Origin: Spirilliplanes yamanashiensis
GTDB taxonomy: Bacteria; Actinomycetota; Actinomycetes; Mycobacteriales; Micromonosporaceae
Length of the DNA: 64,000 nt
Direction: 5' to 3'
NCBI RefSeq assembly: GCF_016863475.1
Contig: NZ_BOOY01000008.1
Coordinates: 124,001 to 188,000 of the forward strand
Position numbers and translations under genes: made by a program. The notes under the pieces were generated by a model, which saw only the letters and a program-made list of their open reading frames with translations, ran no database searches and was not told the DNA's origin. Shown one piece after another: positions 1 to 8,289 of this stretch. Numbering within the stretch: position 1 is the stretch's first letter; every line of letters begins with the position of its first letter.

Positions 1-2
1 AC

Positions 3-1322
3 GCGGCCGCGGGCCGGTTGCGCACCGCCGCCGCGGCCGTGCGCGAGGCCGCCGCGGTGCTGCTCGTCGCCGACGTGGAGGCGCTCGCGCCGCGGGAGGA
101 CCCGGGTCCGCTGGCGACGGTGTTCCGACAGGTGCTCGGCGAGCTGGTCCGGTCCGGCGCGGCGGTGGTGTGCACGACGAGCCGCCCCGAGTCGGTCGAC
201 CCGGCGCTGCGCTCCCCCGACCTGCTGGCCACCCAGATCGCGGTGCCGCTGCCGGACGCGGCGATGCGGCGCGAGCAGCTGGGGGTGCTGACCCGCGGCA
301 TGCCGCTGGCCGAGGACGTGCGGCTCGACGACGTCGCCGGGCGCACGCCGGGCTTCGTGGCCGCCGACCTGGGCGCGCTGGCCCGCGAGGCCGGGGTGCG
401 GGCGGCGCTGCGGCAGAAGGAGGCGGAGTCGCCGACCGTGGCGGCGGAGGACTTCGAGGCGGCGCTCGACGTGGTGCGGCCGACGTCCATGGCCGACTCT
501 ACGCTCGAGGTGGCGGCGGTGACGCTCGACGAGGTCGGCGACATGGCCGAGGTGAAGCAGACGCTCACCGAGTCGGTGCTGTGGCCGCTGACCTATCCGG
601 ACACGTTCGCCCGGCTCGGCGTGCAGCCGCCGCGCGGCGTGCTGCTGTACGGGCCGCCCGGCTGCGGCAAGACGTTCCTGGTCAAGGCCATCGCGGGCAC
701 CGGCAAGGCGAACGTGCTGTCGGTCAAGGGCGCCGAGCTGCTGAGCAAGTGGGTCGGCGAGAGCGAGCGCGCGGTCCGCGAGCTGTTCCGCCGCGCCCGC
801 GAGGCCGCGCCGACGCTGGTGTTCCTGGACGAGGTGGACGCGCTGGCGCCCACCCGCGGGCAGGCGTCCGACGGCGGCACCACCGACCGGGTGGTCGCCG
901 CGCTGCTCACCGAGCTGGACGGGGTCGAGTCGCTGCGCAATGTCGTCGTCATCGGCGCCACGAACCGCCCCGACCTCATCGACCCGGCGCTGCTGCGCCC
1001 GGGCCGCCTCGAACGCCTCGTGTACGTGCCGCCGCCGGACGGCGAGGCCCGCGCGGCGATCCTGCGCGCCTCGTCGAAGGCCGTCCCGCTGGACGACTCG
1101 GTCGACCTGGACGCGCTGGGCGCCGAGCTGGACGGCTTCTCGGCGGCGGACTGCGCGGCGCTGATCCGGGAGGCGGCGCTGGCGGCGATGCGGGAGTCGC
1201 TGGAGGCGTCGGCGGTCACGGCGGCGCACGTGGCGACCGCCCGCGAGCGGGTGCGGCCGTCGCTGGACCCGGGCCAGGTGGCCTGGCTGGCCGCGTACGC
1301 CGACCAGCACGCGGCCCGCTGA
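3..1322 (+). CDS. CDC48-like double AAA+ ATPase, 5'-truncated by the window edge
   Basis: The frame is open to the left edge, so the N-terminus is missing. The visible protein is the end of one AAA module (D1) followed by a complete one (D2). D2 has Walker A GPPGCGKT (651-674), Walker B with DE (822-833) and the second region of homology ATNRPDLIDPALLRPGR (958-1010). This is the arrangement of Cdc48/VCP-type unfoldases, which use ATP to remodel protein complexes in the cytosol. The visible part of D1 looks degenerate: Walker B reads LLVADVEAL, sensor 1 reads TTSRP and the usual GRFDR arginine segment is absent, so D2 probably provides hydrolysis. The stop is followed 2 nt later by the start of the next gene, suggesting co-transcription. 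Confidence 0.85.
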   Translation, partial: AAAGRLRTAAAAVREAAAVLLVADVEALAPREDPGPLATVFRQVLGELVRSGAAVVCTTSRPESVDPALRSPDLLATQIAVPLPDAAMRREQLGVLTRGMPLAEDVRLDDVAGRTPGFVAADLGALAREAGVRAALRQKEAESPTVAAEDFEAALDVVRPTSMADSTLEVAAVTLDEVGDMAEVKQTLTESVLWPLTYPDTFARLGVQPPRGVLLYGPPGCGKTFLVKAIAGTGKANVLSVKGAELLSKWVGESERAVRELFRRAREAAPTLVFLDEVDALAPTRGQASDGGTTDRVVAALLTELDGVESLRNVVVIGATNRPDLIDPALLRPGRLERLVYVPPPDGEARAAILRASSKAVPLDDSVDLDALGAELDGFSAADCAALIREAALAAMRESLEASAVTAAHVATARERVRPSLDPGQVAWLAAYADQHAAR

Positions 1323-1324
1323 CC

Positions 1325-1987
1325 GTGGAGCGGATCGGGTCGGCCGCCGCGTCGGCGCAGGTGACCGGGCTGGGCTGGCGCTGCGTGCTGGGCGCGCTGC
1401 GCACCACGGTGCGGGTGGCGTCGCTGGCGGAGGGCGTCGAGGTGGCGGGCCGGGCGGCCGCGGCGACCGGCGGCTATCCGGGGCTGCGGGCGGACGTGCG
1501 GCACGACCGGGTGGGCCTGACGCTGCAGGACCCCGGCGTGGCCGACCTGACCGGGCGGGACGTCGCGGCGGCGCGCGCCGTCGCCGGGCTGGGCCTGCGG
1601 CTGGACCCGCTCGCGACGGGCACCCGGTCGGTGCAGGGCGTCGAGGTCGCGATCGACGCGCTCGACGCGGCGGCGATCCGGCCGTTCTGGCGGGCGGTGC
1701 TGGGCTACGCCGCCGAGCCGGGACGCGACGGGCCGGACGACGCGCTGGTCGACCCGGACGGGCAGGGCCCGGCGGTGTGGTTCCAGCGGATGGCGGAGCC
1801 GCGCCCGCAGCGCAACCGCGTCCACCTGGACGTGGCGGTGCCGCACGACGAGGCGGACCGGCGGGTGGCGGCGGCGCTGGCGGCGGGCGGGCGGCTGGTG
1901 TCGGACGCGCACGCGCCGCGGTTCTGGGTGCTGGCCGACGCGGAGGGCAACGAGGTGTGCGTGACGACCTGGCAGGGCCGCGACTGA
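1325..1987 (+). CDS. Pterin dehydratase-like / VOC (glyoxalase-fold) fusion protein, 220 aa
   Basis: The GTG start at 1325 lies 2 nt after the ATPase stop. The open frame runs further upstream, but there it is only a shadow of the ATPase gene. Residues about 1-95 (LGWRCVLGALRTTVRV, then GYPGLRADVRHDRVGLTL) resemble pterin-4a-carbinolamine dehydratase. Residues about 105-220 form a VOC domain with WFQRM, NRVHLDVAV and DAEGNEVCV. Such two-domain proteins occur in actinobacteria, usually annotated as VOC family, and no substrate is established. The HH...H catalytic set of true pterin dehydratases is not obvious, so dehydratase activity is doubtful. Functional link with the AAA ATPase is by position only. 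Confidence 0.75.
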   Translation: MERIGSAAASAQVTGLGWRCVLGALRTTVRVASLAEGVEVAGRAAAATGGYPGLRADVRHDRVGLTLQDPGVADLTGRDVAAARAVAGLGLRLDPLATGTRSVQGVEVAIDALDAAAIRPFWRAVLGYAAEPGRDGPDDALVDPDGQGPAVWFQRMAEPRPQRNRVHLDVAVPHDEADRRVAAALAAGGRLVSDAHAPRFWVLADAEGNEVCVTTWQGRD

Positions 1988-2004
1988 GGCCCGGCGGCGA
2001 GGGG

Positions 2005-2352
2005 TCAGCGGCGGCGGGTGCGGGCGCGGGTGGCTCGCAGGCGGCGCAGCCGGCCGACCACGACCGGGTCCGCGGCCAGCGCGGCCGGGTTGTCGAGCAG
2101 GGCGTTCAGCAGCTGGTAGTAGCGGGTGGCCGAGAGGCCGAAGCGGTCGCGGATGGCCTGTTCCTTGGCGCCCGCGTGCTTCCACCATTGCTTCTCGAAG
2201 GCGAGGATCTCGGTCTCGCGCTCGGTGAGGGCGGGCGCCGCGCCGGCCTCGGCCGGGGCCTCCGGCGACGCGGGCTCCTCGCGCGGCGCGGGGACGCGCG
2301 CACCCGCCGGCGCCTCGGATCCGGGCACGTCAGAGGCGTCGGCGGGGTGCAT
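2005..2352 (-). CDS. DUF3263 domain protein, 115 aa
   Basis: The N-terminal 40 residues are acidic, Pro/Ala-rich and probably disordered. The conserved part begins at LTERETEILAFEKQWW and continues through KEQAIRDRFGLSATRYYQLLN, the DUF3263 signature, which resembles a small helix-turn-helix. It ends in an Arg-rich tail (RLRRLRATRARTRRR) that could contact nucleic acid. The family is widespread in actinobacteria without an assigned function. It converges on the VOC gene with a 17-nt gap. No Shine-Dalgarno is clear; TAGGTT lies 3 nt before the ATG. Confidence 0.8.
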   Translation of the reverse strand: MHPADASDVPGSEAPAGARVPAPREEPASPEAPAEAGAAPALTERETEILAFEKQWWKHAGAKEQAIRDRFGLSATRYYQLLNALLDNPAALAADPVVVGRLRRLRATRARTRRR

Positions 2353-2366
2353 GTCGCGAACCTACC

Positions 2367-3377
2367 TCACGTGATGTCCCGCCTCTTCATGGTCCACAGA
2401 GCCGGCACCAGAACGAGGACGACCGTGGCCAGCATGAGCCAGCCGGAGGTGTGCCACGTGATCTCCATCTTGGCCGGGACGCACCCGCCCCACCCGGAGG
2501 TGTCGCAGGAGTTGTAGTCCTCGATGGTGTACAGCTTGGCCATCCACGCGGTGATGTAGGTGGGGATGAGCCACGCCTCCATGAACTTCACCTCGGCCAG
2601 GTCGAGGGCGATGCCGACGGCGAACTGGACCACCACGATGACGCCGACCGCCGCGCCGAGCGCCATCGCCGTGTGCCGGCCCAGGGACGCCAGGGCGAAG
2701 CCGAGGACGCCGGCCGCCACGATCAGGGCGAGGGCGCGCAGGCCGGTGAGGCCCACCGACTGCCAGACGCCCGGGGTGACCTTGGCCGTGGTGCCGCGCT
2801 GCAGGGCGATGAACCAGAAGGCGGCCGTCCACAGCCCGGCGACGACGACCGAGCCGACGACGACCCAGGTGAGCAGGGCGGCGAGCTTGGTGCCGAGCAC
2901 CTGCAGGCGGCGCGGCCGCCACAGCAGCAGGTTCATCATGCCGCCGCTGCTCCACTCGGCGCCCACGAAGGACGCCCCGGCGACGAACGCGACCAGGGCC
3001 AGGATGGCGGCGAACACCAGCCAGGTGGAGTCGAACTGATCGCGGAAGTCGAAGGTGGCCGGCATGAACCACTCGGTCTGCACCTCCTCCCGCGCCGGGG
3101 CGGTGATCTGGGCGCAGTCGGGCGGGAAGTTGCCGGCGTCCGCGGTGCCCTTGGCGGCCTCGCAGCGGGCGCGCTCCTCGTCGGCGTAGCGGACGTTCTC
3201 CTGCCAGCTCCTGGTGGCCTCGGCCTCGGCCGCGGCGACGGTGGCCGGGCTGACCTTCTGGTTGGTGAAGAAGGTGCCGACGGCGACCGCGGCGAGGACG
3301 AGCAGCCCGGCGACGACGGCCCAGCGGATGAGCCGGCGCTTGGCCAGCCGGCGGCTCTCGGCGGTGAACAGGCTCAC
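2367..3377 (-). CDS. ABC-2 type transporter permease, 336 aa
   Basis: Six membrane segments are visible: one near residues 17-38, a large extracytoplasmic loop, then five more, ending with WLMLATVVLVLVPALW. That is the layout of ABC-2 permeases that work with a single ATPase. The GTG at 3377 overlaps the stop of the upstream ATPase as GTGA, which fits translational coupling; a GTG at 3386 is also possible. The external loop between TM1 and TM2 contains two cysteines. Export of a drug, peptide or lipid is plausible, but the substrate cannot be read from sequence. Confidence 0.85.
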   Translation of the reverse strand: MSLFTAESRRLAKRRLIRWAVVAGLLVLAAVAVGTFFTNQKVSPATVAAAEAEATRSWQENVRYADEERARCEAAKGTADAGNFPPDCAQITAPAREEVQTEWFMPATFDFRDQFDSTWLVFAAILALVAFVAGASFVGAEWSSGGMMNLLLWRPRRLQVLGTKLAALLTWVVVGSVVVAGLWTAAFWFIALQRGTTAKVTPGVWQSVGLTGLRALALIVAAGVLGFALASLGRHTAMALGAAVGVIVVVQFAVGIALDLAEVKFMEAWLIPTYITAWMAKLYTIEDYNSCDTSGWGGCVPAKMEITWHTSGWLMLATVVLVLVPALWTMKRRDIT

Positions 3378-4369
3378 TGACCCCACCGCCCCGCGGCCGG
3401 CGCGCCGACGGCGACGGACTGGTCGACCTGCCGGTGCGCGCCCTCGACGGGCGCGGTGCCGGTGAGCTGGAGGAAGACGTCCTCCAGGTCGGCGGCCATC
3501 GGGGCCAGCTCGCTGACCCAGTAGCCGCGCTCGGCGAGCACCCGGGTCACGAACGCGGGCCGGTCCAGCCCGGACACCAGCAGGTGGTCGTTCTCGACGG
3601 ACACGTGCGCCCCCACCCCGGTGATGAGCTGGGCGGCGGCCGGAAGGTCGCTGACGGCCTCCAGGCGTACCCGGATGGTGGAGCTGGAGTTCGAGGCAAG
3701 CACGTCGGCGACGGACCCGTGGGCGACGCGGCGGCCCCGGGAGATGATCGTGACGGAGTCGCAGATCAGCTGGATCTCGCCGAGGATGTGGCTGGACAGC
3801 ACGACGGTCATGCCGGACGCGGCGAGGTCGGCCATGAGCGAGCGCATCTCGCGGATGCCGCCCGGGTCCAGGCCGTTCGCGGGCTCGTCGAGGATGAGCA
3901 GGCGCGGGTTCTTCAGCAGCGCGGACGCGACGGCGAGGCGCTGCTTCATGCCCAGCGAGTACGTCTTGACGCGGTCCTTCGCCCGGTCGCGCAGGCCGAC
4001 CAGCTCCAGCACCTCGCCGACCCGGATGCGGTCGACGCCGCCCGCGTCGGCCAGCAGCGACAGGGTGTCGCGGGCGCTGAAGTGCGGGAAGAACTGCGGG
4101 CTCTCCACGATCGCGCCGACCTGGCCGGCGACCTCGGGCAGCGAGGCGGGCACCTCGCGGCCGAGGATCGTCATGCGGCCGCCGTGCGGCTTGATGAGGC
4201 CGAGCACGGTGCGCAGCGTGGTGGTCTTGCCCGACCCGTTGGGCCCCAGGAAGCCGTGGACCTGACCGGCCTCCACGACCATGTCGAAGCCGTCGAGCGC
4301 CTTGCGAACGCCCCGTCTTCGCGAGCGGTAGGTCTTCTCCAGACCTTGGATCTCCAGTACGGCTGACAT
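3374..4369 (-). CDS. ABC transporter ATP-binding protein (exporter type), 331 aa
   Basis: The nucleotide-binding domain has Walker A GPNGSGKTT, signature SLGMKQRL, Walker B LLILDEPANGLDP and the switch His in SSHILGEIQ. A C-terminal extension of about 90 residues after the ATPase core is usual for DRR/BcrA-like exporters. The protein starts naturally at MSAVLEIQGLEKTY (ATG 4369); an in-frame start at 4396 would overlap the DeoR gene. It pairs with the ABC-2 permease that overlaps its stop. The DeoR repressor upstream is on the same strand with a 13-nt gap, so read-through transcription is possible. Confidence 0.88.
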   Translation of the reverse strand: MSAVLEIQGLEKTYRSRRRGVRKALDGFDMVVEAGQVHGFLGPNGSGKTTTLRTVLGLIKPHGGRMTILGREVPASLPEVAGQVGAIVESPQFFPHFSARDTLSLLADAGGVDRIRVGEVLELVGLRDRAKDRVKTYSLGMKQRLAVASALLKNPRLLILDEPANGLDPGGIREMRSLMADLAASGMTVVLSSHILGEIQLICDSVTIISRGRRVAHGSVADVLASNSSSTIRVRLEAVSDLPAAAQLITGVGAHVSVENDHLLVSGLDRPAFVTRVLAERGYWVSELAPMAADLEDVFLQLTGTAPVEGAHRQVDQSVAVGAPAAGRWGQ

Positions 4370-4382
4370 GCGGCGCATCATG

Positions 4383-5168
4383 TCAGGCGCACACAACCTC
4401 CACCCCCGCCTCGCGGAACGAGCGCACCTGCTCGGGCGCGGCGCCGGAGTCGGTGACCAGGGTCTCGATGCGCTCGACGGGGCAGATCCGGGCGAAGGCG
4501 TGGCCGCCGAGCTTCGAGGAGTCGGCGATGATGACGACGCGGCGGGCCCGCTCGACCATGAGGCTGTTCATGGCGGCCTCGCCCTCGTGGTGGGCGGCGG
4601 CGCCGAGCGTCGCGTCGAGGGCGTCGACGCCGAGCAGCACCACGTCGAGGGTGACCTCGCGCAGCAGCGCGCCGCCAAGCGGGCCGACCAGCTCGTACGA
4701 CTGGGGGCGCACCACCCCGCCGGCCACCACGATCTTCATCCGGGACCGGACGAGCAGCTCGTTGGCGATGTTGAGGGCGTTGGTGACGATGGTCAGCTGG
4801 GCGCCGTCGCCGCTGGTGTTGAGGTCGGGGCGCACGGCGAGCGCGCGGGCGACCTCGGTCATGGTGGTGCCGCCGTTGAGGCCGACGACGGCGCCGGGCT
4901 GCACGAGCGCGGCGGCGGCCTCGCCGATGCGCTGCTTCTCGGCGGAGTGCTTGGCGCTCTTGTAGCGCAGCGGCAGGTCGTAGGAGACGCCGTTGGCGAC
5001 CGCGCCGCCCCGGGTCCGGGTGATCATCTGCTGCTGCGCGAGCTGGTCGAAGTCCCGGCGGATCGTGGCCTGCGACACGGTGAGCCGGTCGGCGGCGTCC
5101 TCGACGGACACCCGGCCGTTCTCCGCAAGCAGCTCAAGTAGGGCATTCCACCGCGCGTACCGGTCCAC
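4383..5168 (-). CDS. DeoR/GlpR-family transcriptional repressor, 261 aa
   Basis: An N-terminal winged helix (NGRVSVEDAADRLTVSQATIRRDF) is followed by a DeoR-type sugar-phosphate sensor domain (GLNGGTTMTEVARAL, VVLGVDAL-like core, IIADSSKLG). I chose GTG 5168 because GGAGG lies 6 nt before it; the longer frame from GTG 5186 contains that Shine-Dalgarno inside it and has none of its own. It is divergent from the SIS-ROK-NagA genes, so it most likely represses amino-sugar catabolism and is relieved by a sugar phosphate. The intergenic region carries repeated GCGCGAAAG elements, listed separately. Confidence 0.85.
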   Translation of the reverse strand: MDRYARWNALLELLAENGRVSVEDAADRLTVSQATIRRDFDQLAQQQMITRTRGGAVANGVSYDLPLRYKSAKHSAEKQRIGEAAAALVQPGAVVGLNGGTTMTEVARALAVRPDLNTSGDGAQLTIVTNALNIANELLVRSRMKIVVAGGVVRPQSYELVGPLGGALLREVTLDVVLLGVDALDATLGAAAHHEGEAAMNSLMVERARRVVIIADSSKLGGHAFARICPVERIETLVTDSGAAPEQVRSFREAGVEVVCA

Positions 5169-5200
5169 CGGGAGCCTCCGATGCACGTACCGTGAGTAGT

Positions 5201-5334
5201 TGCGCGCACATTAGTGCGCGAAAGCCGACTTAGCAAAGCTCACACCTGCGCAAAGCCCAACGACCTGTTGCGTACGCGGCGACGTTCCGCGCAGAATGAC
5301 GCGCGAAAGACCGATGGATCGAGCGCATATGCGC
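5201..5334. promoter_or_regulatory. Divergent control region of the amino-sugar locus with repeated half-sites
   Basis: This DNA separates the DeoR gene from the SIS gene. It holds an inverted repeat TGCGCGCAC-ATTA-GTGCGCGA (5201-5221), three copies of GCGC(G)AAAG (5216-5224, 5248-5255, 5301-5309) and a perfect 12-bp palindrome GCGCATATGCGC (5323-5334). DeoR-family operators often contain repeated CGAAAG-like half-sites, so these are good candidates for binding by the adjacent repressor. The assignment is inferred. Confidence 0.5.
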
Positions 5335-5361
5335 AGCATTCGTGGGGGGCGAAGGAACCGG

Positions 5362-6282
5362 ATGAGCCACGTGAAAGCCGAGCTCGCCAGCCAGCCCGAC
5401 TGCTGGCGCCGCGCCGCCGAGCTGTCGGCGGCCGACGGGCTGCCCGCCACGGGTGAGCGGACCGCCGTGGTCGGGTGCGGCACCTCGTGGTTCATGGCCA
5501 AGGCGTACGCCGCCCTGCGCGAGCAGGCCGGGCACGGCGAGACCGACGCCTTCCAGGCCAGCGAGTTCCCGGCCGCCCGGCCGTACGACCGCATCCTCGC
5601 CATCACCCGCTCGGGCACCACCACCGAGGTGCTCGACGTGCTCGCCGCCGCCAAGGCGCCCACCACGGTCATCACCGGCGAACCCGCCGGCAACCCCGCC
5701 GCGGGGCTGGCCCGCAGCACGATCGCGCTGCCGTTCGCCGACGAGCGGTCGGTCGTGCAGACCCGGTTCGCCACCAGCGCGCTGGCCCTGCTGCGCGCGC
5801 ACCTGGGCGCCGACATCGAGGCGATCGCCGCCGACGCCGAGGTCGCCGTGCGGCTGCCGCTGCCGGTGCACCCCGCGCTGGTCGAGCAGGTCACCTTCCT
5901 CGGCCGCGGGTGGACGGTCGGGCTCGCCGACGAGGCCGCGCTGAAGTGCCGCGAGGCCGCCATGTTCTGGGCCGAGTCGTACCCGGCGATGGACTACCGG
6001 CACGGGCCGATCGCGGTCGCCGGCCCGCGCCGGGTCGTGTGGGCGTTCGGCGAGATCCCGCCCGGCCTGCGCGAGCAGGTCGAGGCCACCGGCGCCGCGT
6101 TCGTCCACAGCCGGTTCAACGGCGGGTACGCCGCGCTGGGCCGGTGGACCGGCGGGCGCGCCCCGCTCGACCCCATGGCCGACCTGATCGTGGCGCAGCG
6201 CTTCGCGGTGCTGCTGGCCACCTCGCAGGGCCTCGACCCGGACACCCCGCGGAACCTGACCCGTTCGGTCGTCCTGACATGA
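5362..6282 (+). CDS. SIS-domain sugar-phosphate isomerase/deaminase (AgaS/GlmS-C-like), 306 aa
   Basis: Two SIS domains are present. The first holds GCGTSWFMAKAYAAL and the conserved ITRSGTTTEVLD phosphosugar-binding motif; the second begins near FLGRGWTVGLADEAALK and includes SYPAMDYRHGPIAV. This is the GlmS C-terminal/AgaS pattern, giving aldose-ketose isomerisation or deamination of an amino-sugar 6-phosphate. ATG 5362 is preceded by GAAGGA with 5-nt spacing; upstream in-frame codons lie in the operator region. The stop overlaps the ROK kinase start as ATGA. With NagA two genes downstream, glucosamine-6-phosphate deaminase activity is the likely role. Confidence 0.85.
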   Translation: MSHVKAELASQPDCWRRAAELSAADGLPATGERTAVVGCGTSWFMAKAYAALREQAGHGETDAFQASEFPAARPYDRILAITRSGTTTEVLDVLAAAKAPTTVITGEPAGNPAAGLARSTIALPFADERSVVQTRFATSALALLRAHLGADIEAIAADAEVAVRLPLPVHPALVEQVTFLGRGWTVGLADEAALKCREAAMFWAESYPAMDYRHGPIAVAGPRRVVWAFGEIPPGLREQVEATGAAFVHSRFNGGYAALGRWTGGRAPLDPMADLIVAQRFAVLLATSQGLDPDTPRNLTRSVVLT

Positions 6283-7196
6283 CCACCATGGACGCGGTGA
6301 TCGCCCTCGACGTGGGCGGCACCGGCATGAAGTGCGCCGTCGTCAAGCCCGACGGCACCGTCCACCACGCCGAGCGGCACCCCACCGGCGCCTCCCGGGG
6401 GCCGGACGCGGTCGTCGAGACCATCCTGGACGTGGCCGCGTCGCTCGCCGACCGGGCCCGCGCCGACGGCCTCACTCCGATCGCCGCCGGCTGCGCCGTG
6501 CCCGGCGTCGTCGACGAGGCCGGCGGCACCGCCGTCTGGTCGGCCAACGTCGGCTTCCGCGACGTGCCGCTGCGCAAGCTGCTCTCCGAGCGCCTCGGCG
6601 TGCCCGCCGCGCTCGGCCACGACGTGCGGGTCGGCGGCATCGCCGAGGCCCGGCTCGGCGCCGGGCGCGGCCACCGGCACGTGCTGTTCGTCGCGATCGG
6701 CACCGGCATCGCCGCCGCGCACGTGGTGGACGGCGCCGCGTTCGCCGGGGCGCACGGCGCCGCCGGGGAGGTCGGCCACATCGTGGTGCGCCCGGGCGGG
6801 CCGCCGTGCGGCTGCGGCAACCGCGGCTGCCTGGAGTCCATCGCGTCGGCGTCGGCGATCGGCCGCCGGTACACCGAGCTGTCCGGCATCACCGCCTCCG
6901 CCGCCGACGTCGCCGCCCGCTCCGCCGCCGGCGAGGAGCTGGCGAACGAGGTGTGGCTGGAGGCCGTCATCGCGCTGTCCGACGGCCTGCTCACCGCCCA
7001 GGCGCTGTACGACGCGGACGTCATCGTCGTCGGCGGCGGCCTGTCCGAGGCGGGCGAGGCGCTGCTCGGCCCGCTGCGCACCGCGCTGGAGGCCCGCGTG
7101 ACGTTCCACCGGCCGCCGGACCTGGTGCGCGCCGGGCTCGGCGACGAGGCCGGCTGCCTCGGCGCCGCACTGCTCGCCCTCGACACCCTGGAGTAG
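6279..7196 (+). CDS. ROK-family sugar kinase, 305 aa
   Basis: The N-terminal phosphate loop ALDVGGTGMKCAVV, the catalytic region GHDVRVGG (Asp in the usual xND position) and the zinc motif CGCGNRGCLE are intact, so this is an active-type kinase rather than a ROK repressor. The ATP-binding segment VIVVGGGLSEAG follows. It starts inside the SIS stop codon (ATGA overlap), consistent with coupled translation. In this operon the substrate is probably GlcNAc, GlcN or ManNAc, phosphorylated at O6 before deacetylation by NagA. The exact sugar cannot be decided from sequence. Confidence 0.87.
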   Translation: MTTMDAVIALDVGGTGMKCAVVKPDGTVHHAERHPTGASRGPDAVVETILDVAASLADRARADGLTPIAAGCAVPGVVDEAGGTAVWSANVGFRDVPLRKLLSERLGVPAALGHDVRVGGIAEARLGAGRGHRHVLFVAIGTGIAAAHVVDGAAFAGAHGAAGEVGHIVVRPGGPPCGCGNRGCLESIASASAIGRRYTELSGITASAADVAARSAAGEELANEVWLEAVIALSDGLLTAQALYDADVIVVGGGLSEAGEALLGPLRTALEARVTFHRPPDLVRAGLGDEAGCLGAALLALDTLE

Positions 7197-7200
7197 CCCC

Positions 7201-8289
7201 GTGCTCAACGGTCGGATCGTCACCCCCGCCGGCGTCGTCGACGGGTCCGTCGCGGTCGCCGACGGCCTGATCGCCGCGGTCGAGCCGGGCGACGCCGGCA
7301 CCGACGTCATCGTCCCCGGGTTCGTGGACATCCACACCCACGGCGGCGGCGGGCACGCGTTCACGCTGGGCGACGCCGAGGCGGTCCGCGCGGGCGCGGC
7401 CTTCCACCTGGGACACGGCACGACGACGCTGGTGGCCAGCCTGGTCAGCTCGCCGTTCGAGCTGATGCGCACCGCCACCGCCGCGTACGCGCCGCTGTTC
7501 CACGAGGGCGTCATCGCGGGCATCCACTTCGAGGGGCCGTACCTGTCGGCGGTGCGCTGCGGCGCGCAGAACCCGGCGTACCTGCGCGACCCGTCGGCCG
7601 ACGAGATCGCCGAGGTCATCAAGCTCGGCGAGGGCGCGGTGCGGATGATGACGATCGCGCCGGAGCGGGCGGGCGCCCTGGACGCCATCCGCCAGCTCGT
7701 CGCCGCCGGGGTGGTCGCCGCCATCGGGCACACCGACGCCACCTGGGAGCAGACCCGGGCGGGCGTCGCCGCGGGCGCCACCGTCGGCACGCACGTCTTC
7801 AACGGGATGCGCCCGCCGCACCACCGCGAGCCCGGCCCGGTGTTCGGCCTGCTGGACGCCGCCCCGGTGGTGTGCGAGTTCATCGCCGACGGCATCCACC
7901 TGCACGACGGCACGCTGGCGTTCGCGGCCGGCGTCACCGGCCCGGCGCGGGCGGCGCTGATCACCGACGCGATGGACGCCGCGGGCATGGCCGACGGCCG
8001 CTACGAGCTGGGCGGCCAGGCCGTGCTGGTGGCCGACGGGGTGGCCCGGCTGGAACGCGACGGCGCGATCGCGGGCAGCACCCTGACGATGGACGCCGCG
8101 CTGCGCCGGGCCGTCGGCGCCGGCATCACCCTGGCCGACGCGGTCACGATGGCGTCGGCGACCCCGGCCCGCGCCATCGGCCTCACCGACCGGGGCGCGA
8201 TCGCCCCGGGCCTGCGCGCCGACCTGGTGGTGCTGGCCGAGGACCTGACGGTCAAGCGGGTCATGCGCGGCGGCGCCTGGGTCAGCTGA
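7201..8289 (+). CDS. nagA: N-acetylglucosamine-6-phosphate deacetylase
   Basis: This amidohydrolase-superfamily enzyme hydrolyses GlcNAc-6-P to GlcN-6-P and acetate. The metal-binding HIHTHGGGGHAF, the HFEGPYLS motif with catalytic-site Glu, IGHTDAT and the catalytic Asp region ALITDAMDAAG are all visible. Its 362 residues are slightly short of the roughly 380-residue norm because the N-terminal barrel is compact (MLNGRIVTPAGVVDG). The GTG start is 4 nt past the ROK kinase stop, making this the third gene of the operon. It converges with the PAP2 gene and overlaps it by 8 nt, so no terminator fits between them. Confidence 0.92.
   Translation: MLNGRIVTPAGVVDGSVAVADGLIAAVEPGDAGTDVIVPGFVDIHTHGGGGHAFTLGDAEAVRAGAAFHLGHGTTTLVASLVSSPFELMRTATAAYAPLFHEGVIAGIHFEGPYLSAVRCGAQNPAYLRDPSADEIAEVIKLGEGAVRMMTIAPERAGALDAIRQLVAAGVVAAIGHTDATWEQTRAGVAAGATVGTHVFNGMRPPHHREPGPVFGLLDAAPVVCEFIADGIHLHDGTLAFAAGVTGPARAALITDAMDAAGMADGRYELGGQAVLVADGVARLERDGAIAGSTLTMDAALRRAVGAGITLADAVTMASATPARAIGLTDRGAIAPGLRADLVVLAEDLTVKRVMRGGAWVS

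Noticed and set aside
5187-5361. DasR (dre) site in the amino-sugar control region
   Set aside because: No ACTGGTCTAGACCACT-like sequence; the repeats fit a DeoR-type regulator better.
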